Source: Paractinoplanes durhamensis
Lineage (GTDB): Bacteria; Actinomycetota; Actinomycetes; Mycobacteriales; Micromonosporaceae
Direction: 5' to 3'
Length of the DNA: 64,000 nt
Assembly (NCBI RefSeq): GCF_016862175.1
Contig: NZ_BOML01000013.1
Span: forward strand, 186,001 to 250,000
The notes beneath the pieces are model-generated. The model saw only the letters and a program-made list of their open reading frames with translations. It did no database searches and was not told the origin of the DNA. Position numbers and translations under genes: made by a program. Below are positions 8,056 to 15,890 of this stretch, piece after piece (position 1 is the first letter of the stretch; every line of letters starts with the position of its first letter).

Positions 8056-9579
8056 ATGACAGTGGCTGATGACGTGGTGCGGGCCGAGACGGAGCCGATG
8101 TCGCATGCGCAGATCCTGCAGGCCATGTCGGGGCTGTACATGGGCATGTTCGTGGCGATCCTGTCGTCGACGGTCGTCACCAACGCGCTGCCGACGATCG
8201 TCGCCGATCTGCACGCCGGGCAGAGTGTCTACACCTGGGTGATCATCGCGACGCTGCTGACCACCACCGTGACCAGTCCGGTCTGGGGCAAGCTCGCCGA
8301 TCTGCTCAGCAAGAAGCTGCTCATTCAGATCAGCCTTGTCGTGTTCACCGCCGGGTCGGTGCTCTCCGGGCTCGCCGCCGACTCGGGGCTGCTCATCGCG
8401 GCCCGGGCCCTGCAAGGAGTGGGCGCCGGCGGGATGCTCGCGCTCACCCAGGTCGTGATGGCGACGATCATCTCGCCTCGGCAGCGTGGCAAGTACTCCG
8501 GGTATCTCGGTGCGGTGCTGGCCGTGGCCACCTCGGCCGGGCCGTTGATCGGCGGCGTCATCGTCGACACGAGCTGGCTCGGGTGGCGGTGGTGCTTCTT
8601 CGTGGGCGTACCCTTCGCCGTTCTCGCCATGGTTCTTCTGCAGAAGACCCTGCATCTTCCGGTCGGTGGCCGCGCGGTGCGGATCGACTGGGCGGGCACC
8701 ACGCTGATCACCGCGGCGGCCTCACTCCTGCTGGTCTGGGTGACCTTCGCCGGCGACAAGTACGCCTGGGGCTCGTGGCCGACCGCGGTGATGCTCGGCG
8801 GGGCGATCGCGCTGAGCGTGGCGCTGGTGCTCATCGAGCGGCGGGCCGCGGAGCCGATCCTGCCGCTGTGGCTGTTCCGCAACCGGACCGTGGTGCTGGC
8901 CATCGTGGCCAGCCTCGTCATCGGGGTCGCGCTCTACGCCGGGACCACCTTCCTGAGCCAGTACTTCCAGCTGTCCCGGGGTAAGAGCCCGACGCTCGCC
9001 GGCATCCTGGCCCTGCCGCAGATCCTCGGCCTCGCGCTCGCCTCCACCGTGGTCGGCCGGATCATCACCGCCACCGGGCGCTGGAAACCGTTCCTGGTCG
9101 GCGGCTCGGTGAGCATCGTGGCCGGACTCGCGCTGCTCGGGCTGACCCGGGCCGGCACCCCGTACTGGCAGCTCGCGATCGGGATGGGACTGCTCGGCAT
9201 CGGGCTCGGCACCACCCTGCAGAACCTGGTGCTCGCCGTGCAGAACCAGGTCCGGCTGCAGGAGCTCGGGGCGGCCAGCACCTCGGTGTCGTTCTTCCGC
9301 TCGCTCGGCGGCACGATCGGCGTCTCCGCCCTGGGCGCGGTGCTGGCCGGCCAGGTCACCCACTACCTGCACGCCGCGCACGGCTCCTCCGCGGTGCCCC
9401 GGCTCGCCGATCTGCCGCCGGCCGCCCGGGCCGCCGTCGAGAACGCGTACGGGCACGCCACCGGTAACCTTTTCCTCTACACCGTCCCGTTCGCCCTGGC
9501 GGCGCTGCTCTGCATCGTGTTCATCCGGGAGGTTCCGTTGCGCACCACCAGCGCCCTCGAGGCGGACCGGGATGACTGA
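8056..9579 (+). CDS. MFS drug exporter, DHA2/EmrB-QacA type
   Basis: The 507-residue protein is hydrophobic throughout, with about 14 membrane segments as in the DHA2 family. It has the early GLYMGMFVAILSSTVV segment, a motif-A-like loop in GKLADLLSKK, and a motif-C-like GPLIGGVIVD segment. Such proteins export drugs or metabolites using the proton gradient. The ATG at 8056 was chosen over the ATG at 8044 because the bases GGAGGT at 8047-8052 serve as its ribosome site. The gene overlaps the downstream MarR gene by eight bases, and two matching palindromes lie just upstream, so expression is probably repressed by that MarR protein until a ligand is present. The substrate is unknown. Confidence 0.92.
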   Translation: MTVADDVVRAETEPMSHAQILQAMSGLYMGMFVAILSSTVVTNALPTIVADLHAGQSVYTWVIIATLLTTTVTSPVWGKLADLLSKKLLIQISLVVFTAGSVLSGLAADSGLLIAARALQGVGAGGMLALTQVVMATIISPRQRGKYSGYLGAVLAVATSAGPLIGGVIVDTSWLGWRWCFFVGVPFAVLAMVLLQKTLHLPVGGRAVRIDWAGTTLITAAASLLLVWVTFAGDKYAWGSWPTAVMLGGAIALSVALVLIERRAAEPILPLWLFRNRTVVLAIVASLVIGVALYAGTTFLSQYFQLSRGKSPTLAGILALPQILGLALASTVVGRIITATGRWKPFLVGGSVSIVAGLALLGLTRAGTPYWQLAIGMGLLGIGLGTTLQNLVLAVQNQVRLQELGAASTSVSFFRSLGGTIGVSALGAVLAGQVTHYLHAAHGSSAVPRLADLPPAARAAVENAYGHATGNLFLYTVPFALAALLCIVFIREVPLRTTSALEADRDD

Positions 9580-10009
9580 GCCGTCGCACGCGGCGCTGGA
9601 ACGCGAGTTCGCCACCTTCGTCCGGCGGGCCCGCGCCGCCTCCGAGCGACTCAGCCGCGGCGTGCACCCGGGGCTCGACGCCAGCGCCTACGGGCTGCTC
9701 GTCTATCTGCGCGATGACGGGCCGCGCCGGCCCAGCGACGTGGCCGAGCACCTCGGCGTCGGTAAGGCCACCATCACCCGGCAGCTCAAACCCCTGGAGG
9801 CGCTCGGCCTCATCGAACGCCTGCCGGACCCGGGTGACGGCCGGGCGCATCTGGTCGCGCTGACCGACGACGGCCGGCAGCGGATGAAACAGGTCCGCGA
9901 GGCCCGTCACGAACGGTTGCGCGCCCACCTCGACTCGTGGCCGGACGAGGACATCCGCACCCTGGCCCGGTTGCTGGGCAAGTTCAACACCATCAACACC
10001 GAGCCTTGA
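9572..10009 (+). CDS. MarR family transcriptional regulator
   Basis: The 145-residue product shows the winged-helix MarR layout: an N-terminal dimer helix, recognition region RRPSDVAEHLGVGKATITRQ, wing RLPDPGDGRAHLVALTDDGR and a C-terminal helix. Its ATG overlaps the exporter stop codon region, so the two are translationally coupled. The operators at 7999 and 8027 are its likely sites. The 3' end overlaps the convergent isomerase gene by 17 bases. Confidence 0.92.
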   Translation: MTEPSHAALEREFATFVRRARAASERLSRGVHPGLDASAYGLLVYLRDDGPRRPSDVAEHLGVGKATITRQLKPLEALGLIERLPDPGDGRAHLVALTDDGRQRMKQVREARHERLRAHLDSWPDEDIRTLARLLGKFNTINTEP

Positions 10010-10835
10010 GTACGCCGCGGGCCGTGCGGAACGCGTCGGCCGCCGCCTGCCGGACCGGTTTCGTGCGGTGCTCGCGGGAGAGGATCTCGACACCCCACGG
10101 ACCGTGCCAACCGGCCGTCCGCAGGGCGGTGATGACTCCCGGGAGATCGAAGGCGCCCTCGCCGCACAGCCGCCGCCGGTGCACGGTGTCCTCGAAGAGC
10201 GTGCCGATCGGTTCGGCGTCGGCGTCGTCGAGCTCGACGCCGACGATGTACCGGATCGGCACCGCGGCCAGCTCGGCGGGTGGGGTGTGCGCCCGCTCGG
10301 TGTGCCACACGTCGATGACCAGACCGCCGCTCGGATGCCCGGCCGCCCGCACGAGATCGAGGCCGGCGCCGACCGTCTTGATGTTGGACCAGGGCAGGAA
10401 CTCCAGGCCGATCCGGGTGCCGGCGTCGGCGGCCTCGGCGGCCAGCTCGGCGAACGCGGTCACCCACCGGTCGCGGTCCCACGGCCCGTCGGTGACGTCC
10501 GGGGCGACCTTGATGTGCCGGGCGCCGAGCGCCCCGGCCGCGGCGAGCAGATCGCGGCGGACCGGGTCGGGCCCGGCGATCCACCAGTCGGTGATCAGCT
10601 CCAGCTCGAGGTCGGTGATCCCGTGGTCGTCGAGCAGGGCCCGCAGGCCACCTTCCCCGTAGGCGTCGAGGGCCGGCATCAGGTCGGCGTGCAGCAGGCC
10701 GAGGCCGCGGAAACCGGCCGACGCCGCGGCCTCGACCCGCTCCCGGATCGGGATCGGGCTGCGCTGGTCGCCGGGCAGCGGGCTCGCCGCACCGGCGGTG
10801 GTCCAGCAGGTCGCGAGGAGACGGTCGTCGGGCAC
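9993..10835 (-). CDS. Sugar phosphate isomerase/epimerase (AP endonuclease 2-type TIM barrel)
   Basis: The 280-residue protein has the xylose-isomerase-like TIM barrel pattern: an early RVEAAASAGFRGLGLL strand-helix, IKVAPDV, a metal-ligand region GTRIGLEFLPW, VIDVWHTERAH and the late GPWGVEILSREHR. Members bind a divalent metal and isomerise or epimerise sugars or polyols; the substrate cannot be told from sequence. It starts at GTG 10835. It is convergent with marR with a 17-base overlap, and shows no operon partner. Confidence 0.82.
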   Translation of the reverse strand: MPDDRLLATCWTTAGAASPLPGDQRSPIPIRERVEAAASAGFRGLGLLHADLMPALDAYGEGGLRALLDDHGITDLELELITDWWIAGPDPVRRDLLAAAGALGARHIKVAPDVTDGPWDRDRWVTAFAELAAEAADAGTRIGLEFLPWSNIKTVGAGLDLVRAAGHPSGGLVIDVWHTERAHTPPAELAAVPIRYIVGVELDDADAEPIGTLFEDTVHRRRLCGEGAFDLPGVITALRTAGWHGPWGVEILSREHRTKPVRQAAADAFRTARGVLKARC

Positions 10836-11118
10836 CGGCCGAGCGTAGGCATCACCTACACCCGGCCGACGAGGGGAAACTCGTCAAAAAGACCGCAGCG
10901 GACGGTTGGCGCACCGCCCGTACACCGAGCTGGATGCACAAGCCGCCGGCCGGCGTGAGTGCGCCGCCCACCAGATGGAGCGGGGTGTAGTTCTTGGTGT
11001 CGCCGGCCGACCTGCGGGAGCGCGGGCGCCGCGACGGTGGTCACCAGGACGCTGAACAGGGTGCCGGTCAGCAGGCGGCCGCTCCCCCACGGCCGCTGAC
11101 CTTCGGCAGGGATCCGAA
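10836..11118. other. Intergenic region with possible decayed coding sequence
   Basis: No intact gene is seen. On the minus strand, protein-like pieces occur in two different frames: a hydrophobic run (LLTGTLFSVLVTTVAAP) near 11060-11000, and then GDTKNYTPLHLVGGALTPAG near 11000-10930. This would fit a small former membrane-protein gene broken by a frameshift. A GACGAG/CTCGTC inverted repeat lies at 10868-10885. Confidence 0.3.
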
Positions 11119-12357
11119 GTGATCGACCTTGGCGATGTGGCCGGGGTGGCCGCCGAGGCGGAGGCCGCTCCGCTCGATCTGGCGCGGCTGTTCCGCCTCG
11201 TCCTGATCGTGCTGCTCGCGGCCGGGCTACCGGCGCTGGGCGGTTCCGCGGTGGTGGCGCCGGCCCTGGTGCGGCCGCTCTGGGCGGCCGCGTTCGGGTC
11301 CGGCGACACCGTGGCGGTGGACGGCCGGACCGCCTATCTCAACCGTGGTGCTCGCTCGGTGACCGCCTATGAGCTGCCCACCGGGCGGATCCGCTGGTCG
11401 GTCGAGGTGGCCGGCCGGAGCGTCCGCCCGGCCGGTGACGTCCTGCTGGTGTCCGCCGATGGGGGCACGGTGGCGTTCGACGCGGCGACCGGCGCGCAGC
11501 TCTGGCAGGCGGCCGGGGACGCCTCGCCGTCGGTGGAGCTCGGCGACGTGCTGCTCGCCCGGTCCGACCAGGTCGGCGTTACCACCGAGTTGCGGCTGGT
11601 CGGGCTGCGTGACGGGCGCGAGGTCTGGAAGCACGCGATCGCGCCGGCTCAGCAGTGGACCACGCTGACCGAGGACGGGCGGCCGGCCTCGATCGTCACG
11701 GTGACCCCGACCGGCGATGCCACCGTCTACCGGTACGGCGACGGCGCGGTGCTGGGGCGCGGCCGGATCGCCTGGAACGGGGTGTACGTGTCGACGATCT
11801 TCCCGGCCGGGCCCTATCTCGTCGTGGTGCGGACGGCGTCGGCGCAAACCGTCGCGACCATCTATCGCCCCGGCGACCTGCGGCCACTCTGGCGGTCCGA
11901 CGAGCTGATCGGCTATGTCACCCGCTGCGGCGAATTGATCTGTACGGCCGGCGTGCGCGGCGTGACCGGCCGGGAACCCGCCACCGGGCGGGAGGTCTGG
12001 CGGCGCGACGACATGAACTTCGTGTGGGATCTCGGCGGTGGGCGGCTGCTGCTCTCCGCCGCCGCCAACCTCGCCTCGGCGACGACCGTGCTGGTCGCCA
12101 CCGCCACCGGGCGGACGATCGGGCAGCCGTTCGGCGGGGGCCGGGCGTTCTTCGCCGATGCGGCCGGCTCGCTGCTTCTGCTGCGGGACACCGGGACCCG
12201 GCCGGACCGGACCGCGGTGAACCTCCTCGACCTGGCGACCGGGCGGCAGACCGTGCTCGGCACCGCCGAACGGCTCGCCGAACAGGACTGCCGGGGAACA
12301 CCGGGCTATCTGCTGTGCCCGCGCGGGGACACGCTGACCGTCACCGCCGTCGGATGA
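11119..12357 (+). CDS. PQQ-like beta-propeller repeat protein, membrane-anchored
   Basis: The 412-residue product has one N-terminal membrane segment (LARLFRLVLIVLLAAGLPAL), then an extracellular beta-propeller built from PQQ-like blades. Blade signatures such as VTAYELPTGRIRW, VAFDAATGAQLWQ, LVGLRDGREVWKH and GREPATGREVWRR recur at about 40-residue spacing. These proteins usually act as binding or assembly scaffolds; no PQQ-enzyme catalytic residues are evident. The start is GTG at 11119. Transcription probably ends at the strong hairpin 12359-12392 shared with the convergent gene. Confidence 0.8.
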   Translation: MIDLGDVAGVAAEAEAAPLDLARLFRLVLIVLLAAGLPALGGSAVVAPALVRPLWAAAFGSGDTVAVDGRTAYLNRGARSVTAYELPTGRIRWSVEVAGRSVRPAGDVLLVSADGGTVAFDAATGAQLWQAAGDASPSVELGDVLLARSDQVGVTTELRLVGLRDGREVWKHAIAPAQQWTTLTEDGRPASIVTVTPTGDATVYRYGDGAVLGRGRIAWNGVYVSTIFPAGPYLVVVRTASAQTVATIYRPGDLRPLWRSDELIGYVTRCGELICTAGVRGVTGREPATGREVWRRDDMNFVWDLGGGRLLLSAAANLASATTVLVATATGRTIGQPFGGGRAFFADAAGSLLLLRDTGTRPDRTAVNLLDLATGRQTVLGTAERLAEQDCRGTPGYLLCPRGDTLTVTAVG

Positions 12358-12358
12358 T

Positions 12359-12392
12359 CGCGCCGGGGCCTTCCGGCCCCGGCGCGACTTTT
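12359..12392. terminator. Bidirectional rho-independent terminator
   Basis: A perfect 12-base GC stem with a TTCC loop (12359-12386) is followed by a short T-rich run (ACTTTT). It sits between two convergent genes, the beta-propeller gene and the sigma-partner gene, so it can end both transcripts. Confidence 0.8.
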
Positions 12393-13465
12393 CAGTGCAG
12401 CGGGTCGGCGGGCCAGCCGGCCGGGTCGGTCGCGGTGACCGGCTGGACGGCGGCGGCCAGGTGGAGCGCGTCGTTCTTGGCGAGGAGCACGTCACCCTGG
12501 TCGACCGTCACCACCTGAGCGCCGGCGACCCGGCGGACCCGGCCCGCGTCGGTGTACTCCAACGGCGTACCCGAGTAGTCGGTGTTGGGGTTGACCGGTT
12601 TTGCCGCGGTCGCCGCGGCGGCAGTGACGTTGACCGAGTACGTTGCCCGGCCGGTGCTCAGGTGCACCCGGGCCCACGGCTGGGCGCCGCCCACGAACTC
12701 GCACGAGGTGATCGCGGTGGCCGCCGGGACCCAGGTGAGGCGGAAGTTCACCGCGCACCGGTAGACCTGGTCGAACCGGGCCTGCTCGGTGAGGGCGAGC
12801 AGCTTGGCCCGGTCGGTGGCGGCGTTGGTGCCGGGGTCGGCGGCGAAGCTCGTGAAGACCAGCGCCCAGGTGCCGGTGACCGGCTGCCAGCGGAGGTAAC
12901 CCCAGCGGGCGCCGTCGGCCGGATTCATGCCGCTCCAGACCAGCGTGGCCGCCTTGCCGTCGACGATGAGCGGGGTGGACGTCGGGTTCGGGGTCAGCTC
13001 CATGCCGGTGGCGGCCAGAGCCTTGTCCAGGTTCGCGGTGGAGTCACCGATCGCGGTGTGGACGACGCTTGAACCGCTCGTCTGCATGAGCTCCCAGCCG
13101 GCGCCCGACCGCCAGGTGGCGTTGGTCGTGCCTTCGTGATCGAGGTGGAACAGGCCGTTCTGGCCGGCGGTGCCGCCCTCGCCCAGGGCGGGCGCGCCGA
13201 CGGCGATCGGCGGGCGTCCGGCGGGCGACACGGGCGGCGGGTCGGCCGCCGGGGCGACATCGGCCGGACCACCTCGCGGGAACACCGCGACGGCGCCGAT
13301 GACCGCCACCGCCAGGACGCCGGCCGCGGAGCCGGCGAGCGTGCGGCGGACCAGCCGGCGCCGCTGCCCCCGTTGCAGGGCGCCGGCCAGCAGATCCTCG
13401 ACGTGCACGCCGCCGTCGGCGCGGTCCTGCAGCGCCACCATGATCGATTCGTCGGTGCGGTTCAT
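12392..13465 (-). CDS. Membrane protein paired with SigE-type sigma factor (putative anti-sigma or effector)
   Basis: The 357 residues comprise a short cytoplasmic N-terminus (about 1-38), one membrane helix (about 39-62, LAGSAAGVLAVAVIGAVAVF), a proline/alanine linker and an extracytoplasmic beta-rich domain. Its start codon overlaps the stop of the upstream sigma gene (ATGA), so the pair is co-translated. SigE-family sigma genes in actinomycetes often have such membrane partners. Whether it inhibits the sigma factor is inference, and no zinc anti-sigma motif is visible. Confidence 0.7.
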   Translation of the reverse strand: MNRTDESIMVALQDRADGGVHVEDLLAGALQRGQRRRLVRRTLAGSAAGVLAVAVIGAVAVFPRGGPADVAPAADPPPVSPAGRPPIAVGAPALGEGGTAGQNGLFHLDHEGTTNATWRSGAGWELMQTSGSSVVHTAIGDSTANLDKALAATGMELTPNPTSTPLIVDGKAATLVWSGMNPADGARWGYLRWQPVTGTWALVFTSFAADPGTNAATDRAKLLALTEQARFDQVYRCAVNFRLTWVPAATAITSCEFVGGAQPWARVHLSTGRATYSVNVTAAAATAAKPVNPNTDYSGTPLEYTDAGRVRRVAGAQVVTVDQGDVLLAKNDALHLAAAVQPVTATDPAGWPADPLH

Positions 13466-13968
13466 CGGCGATGTCCCCCTTCGATGGAGGCCGGCGACTG
13501 CTCCAGTTGCCGGCGGAGTTTCTCGAGCGCGCGCATCGCTTGGGAGCGCACGGTGACGGTGGAGATCTCGAGGATCTCGGCGATTCGCTCGTCGCTGAGG
13601 TCCTCGAAATACCGGAGCACGATGGTGGCCCGCTGCCGCGGCGGCAGCTCGGCGATCAGGCGCCAGGCGGCGTCCTGCCCGGCCGTCCGGTCGCCGAGGT
13701 CGGCGTCATCGGACCGGTCGCCGATCGTGGCGGTGACGATCTCCGATGAGGACCGCCGTCGCCACCAGCTGATGTTGCTGTTGATCAGCATCCGGCGGAC
13801 GTACATGTCCGGGTCGCCGGCGGCCGAGATCTTCTTCCAGCGCACGAACGCCTTGCTCAGCACCTCTTGCACGAGGTCCTCGGCCAGGTGCCGGTCCCGG
13901 ATCAGCAGCCGTGCCAACTGCACGAGACGCGCACCCCGCAGCCGCACGTAGTCGTCAAACGTGATCAC
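13462..13968 (-). CDS. SigE family ECF RNA polymerase sigma factor
   Basis: The 168-residue protein has sigma region 2 (RDRHLAEDLVQEVLSKAFVR, about residues 24-45) and region 4 (LPPRQRATIVLRYFEDLSDE then ISTVTVRSQAMRALEKLR, about 105-155). The layout is that of the small SigE-type sigma factors common in actinomycetes. It directs RNA polymerase to a stress-type promoter set, usually including its own. The start is GTG at 13968; a nearby ATG at 13975 is out of frame. The downstream partner overlaps by four bases. Confidence 0.9.
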   Translation of the reverse strand: MITFDDYVRLRGARLVQLARLLIRDRHLAEDLVQEVLSKAFVRWKKISAAGDPDMYVRRMLINSNISWWRRRSSSEIVTATIGDRSDDADLGDRTAGQDAAWRLIAELPPRQRATIVLRYFEDLSDERIAEILEISTVTVRSQAMRALEKLRRQLEQSPASIEGGHRR

Positions 13969-14068
13969 TCGTCATCCAATCTGGTGGGCGATCCTCACCC
14001 TGCAACCACGAGGCAATCGGCCCCGGCTGTTGCACGCTCCCCGAAACCGGGCCGGAAGTGCCGGCGGA

Positions 14069-15196
14069 TCAGCTCGGGCCGACCGGCACGACGGCCGTGA
14101 TGACGAAGAATCCGCTCGCCTTGAGCGTGGCGGCGAAGTGGCCGCCGGCCGCCTCGGCCCGTTCGCGCATGCCGATCAGGCCGTGGCCGGTGCCCGGGCC
14201 GCTGCGGCCGGACGCGGCCGGGTTGGTGACGGTGACGGTGAGGGTGCGGTCGTCGTACGTCAGCTCCACCTCGGCGCGCGGTTCGGTGCCGTGCTTGCTG
14301 GCGTTGGTCAGCGCCTCCTGCACGATGCGGTAGGCGGCGAGGTCGGCCGGCCCGGTCAGCGGCCCGGCAACGCCCCGGCGGGTCAGCCGGACGTCGAGGC
14401 CGGCCGCGCGGAACGACTCGAGCAGGCCGTCGACCTCGGCGAAGGCCGGTACCGGCTGCAGGCTCTCCGGCTCGTCGTCGGCGCGCAGCAGCCCGACGGT
14501 GGCGCGCAGCTCGTCGAGGGCGGCCCGGCTGGTCTCCTTGATGCCGGCGAGCGCCTGGTAGGCCCGCTCGGGATCGGTGCGCAGCAGGTGGTGCGCCACG
14601 CCGGACTGGGCGTTGACCAGGGTGATGTGGTGGGCGACCACGTCGTGCAGCTCGCGGGCGATCCGGACGCGTTCCTCGCGGACCTGCCGGCGGGCCTCGG
14701 ACTCCCGGCTGAGCTCGGCCTCCCTGGTGCGACGGCGTTCCTGAAGCAGCAACGCGCGCTGGTTGCGGACCGCGTCGCCGACCGCGACCGCGACGGCGAC
14801 GTAGTTGATCGGCAGGAGGACACCGATGTGGAAGACGTGGTTGGGCAACCAGATGATCGAGCTGGCGGTGAGCAGCGCCGCGGCCACCGCGCCCAGGGTG
14901 GCGGCGGTCCGGCGGTCGGTCTGCACCGCCACCGTGTAGAGCGCGACGACGGCGGCGGCGTCGAGCACGATCGTGTGCGGGGGGATGAACGGCAGGACGG
15001 CACCGCACAGTGCGGTCACCACGGCGACGGTCCGCGGCCACCGGTAGCGCAGCAGCAGCGCGCCCGAGCCGATCACGAGCAGGCCGACCTGCGCCATCGG
15101 GGGCTTCCGCGGATCGGGGGCCGCGGTGTACGCGACCTCGGCCATGCCGATCAGCATGACGAGCAGCGGCAGCGCGGCGGCCCGCAGCGCGCGCAC
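14069..15196 (-). CDS. Sensor histidine kinase, NarL-type two-component system
   Basis: The 375-residue protein starts with several membrane segments (about residues 1-125), followed by a HisKA_3 dimerisation helix with the phosphoacceptor in ARELHDVVAHH (His at about 184). The HATPase domain shows the N-box region VQEALTNASKHG and the G-box GTGHGLIGMRERAEAAGG. The GTG at 15196 lies one base after the response regulator stop, so translation is coupled; an in-frame TTG at 15247 would overlap more. No separate sensor domain is apparent, so the membrane part probably senses an envelope signal. Confidence 0.88.
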   Translation of the reverse strand: MRALRAAALPLLVMLIGMAEVAYTAAPDPRKPPMAQVGLLVIGSGALLLRYRWPRTVAVVTALCGAVLPFIPPHTIVLDAAAVVALYTVAVQTDRRTAATLGAVAAALLTASSIIWLPNHVFHIGVLLPINYVAVAVAVGDAVRNQRALLLQERRRTREAELSRESEARRQVREERVRIARELHDVVAHHITLVNAQSGVAHHLLRTDPERAYQALAGIKETSRAALDELRATVGLLRADDEPESLQPVPAFAEVDGLLESFRAAGLDVRLTRRGVAGPLTGPADLAAYRIVQEALTNASKHGTEPRAEVELTYDDRTLTVTVTNPAASGRSGPGTGHGLIGMRERAEAAGGHFAATLKASGFFVITAVVPVGPS

Positions 15197-15197
15197 G

Positions 15198-15869
15198 TCA
15201 GCGCTGCCCGGGGGTGACGAGGCCGGTCTCGTAGGCGAACACGACAAGCTGGGCGCGGTCCCGGGCGCCGATCTTCATCATCGCCCGGTTGACGTGGGTC
15301 TTGGCGGTGGCCGCGCTGATGGTCAACCGGCGGCCGATCTCCTCGTTCGACAAGCCCGTGCCGGCGAGCGCGGTGATCTCCTGCTCACGCGGGGTGAGTT
15401 CGGCGAGCCGGGGGTCGGCGGTGGCGAAGACCGGCTCGGGCACCCGGAGGAACCGTTCGATGACCGACGTGGTCGCGGCCGGCGACAGGAGCGATTCGCC
15501 GGCCGCGACGGTGCGGATCGCGTCGAGCAGGTCGGCCGGGTCGACGCCCTTGCCGAGGAAGCCGCTGGCCCCGGCGCGCAGGGCGGCCAGGACGTGCTCG
15601 TCGGTCTCGAAGGTGGTCAGGATCAGCACCCGGGTGCCGCTCAGGCCGGATGCCGCGGCGATCCGGCGGGTGGCGTCGATGCCGTCGCTGCCGGGCATCC
15701 GGATGTCCATCACGACCACGTCGGGGGTGGTCTGCAGCGCCCGGGTGACGGCCTCGTCGCCGTTCGAGGCCTCCGCCACCACGTCGATGTCCGGCTCGGC
15801 GCTGAGCAGGAGACGGAAGGTGGCCCGCAGCAGCGCCTGGTCGTCGGCGAGCAAGACACGAATGGTCAC
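15198..15869 (-). CDS. LuxR/NarL-family response regulator
   Basis: The 223 residues comprise a receiver domain (about 1-120; phosphoacceptor in DVVVMDIRMPG, switch threonine in ILTTFE, lysine in FLGKGV) and a C-terminal LuxR helix-turn-helix (about 155-215; ELTPREQEITALAGTGLSNE). It starts at GTG 15869, 21 bases after the MMPL transporter stop, and runs directly into the kinase gene. The operon order transporter-regulator-kinase suggests that the system controls export. Confidence 0.92.
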   Translation of the reverse strand: MTIRVLLADDQALLRATFRLLLSAEPDIDVVAEASNGDEAVTRALQTTPDVVVMDIRMPGSDGIDATRRIAAASGLSGTRVLILTTFETDEHVLAALRAGASGFLGKGVDPADLLDAIRTVAAGESLLSPAATTSVIERFLRVPEPVFATADPRLAELTPREQEITALAGTGLSNEEIGRRLTISAATAKTHVNRAMMKIGARDRAQLVVFAYETGLVTPGQR

Positions 15870-15890
15870 GAGTTCAGCTTTCCCTATACG

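Noticed and set aside
10868..10885. GACGAG/CTCGTC hairpin followed by AAAAA as a terminator
   Set aside because: The A-run follows on the plus strand and precedes the hairpin as T on the minus strand, so neither transcript would have a U-tail after the stem.
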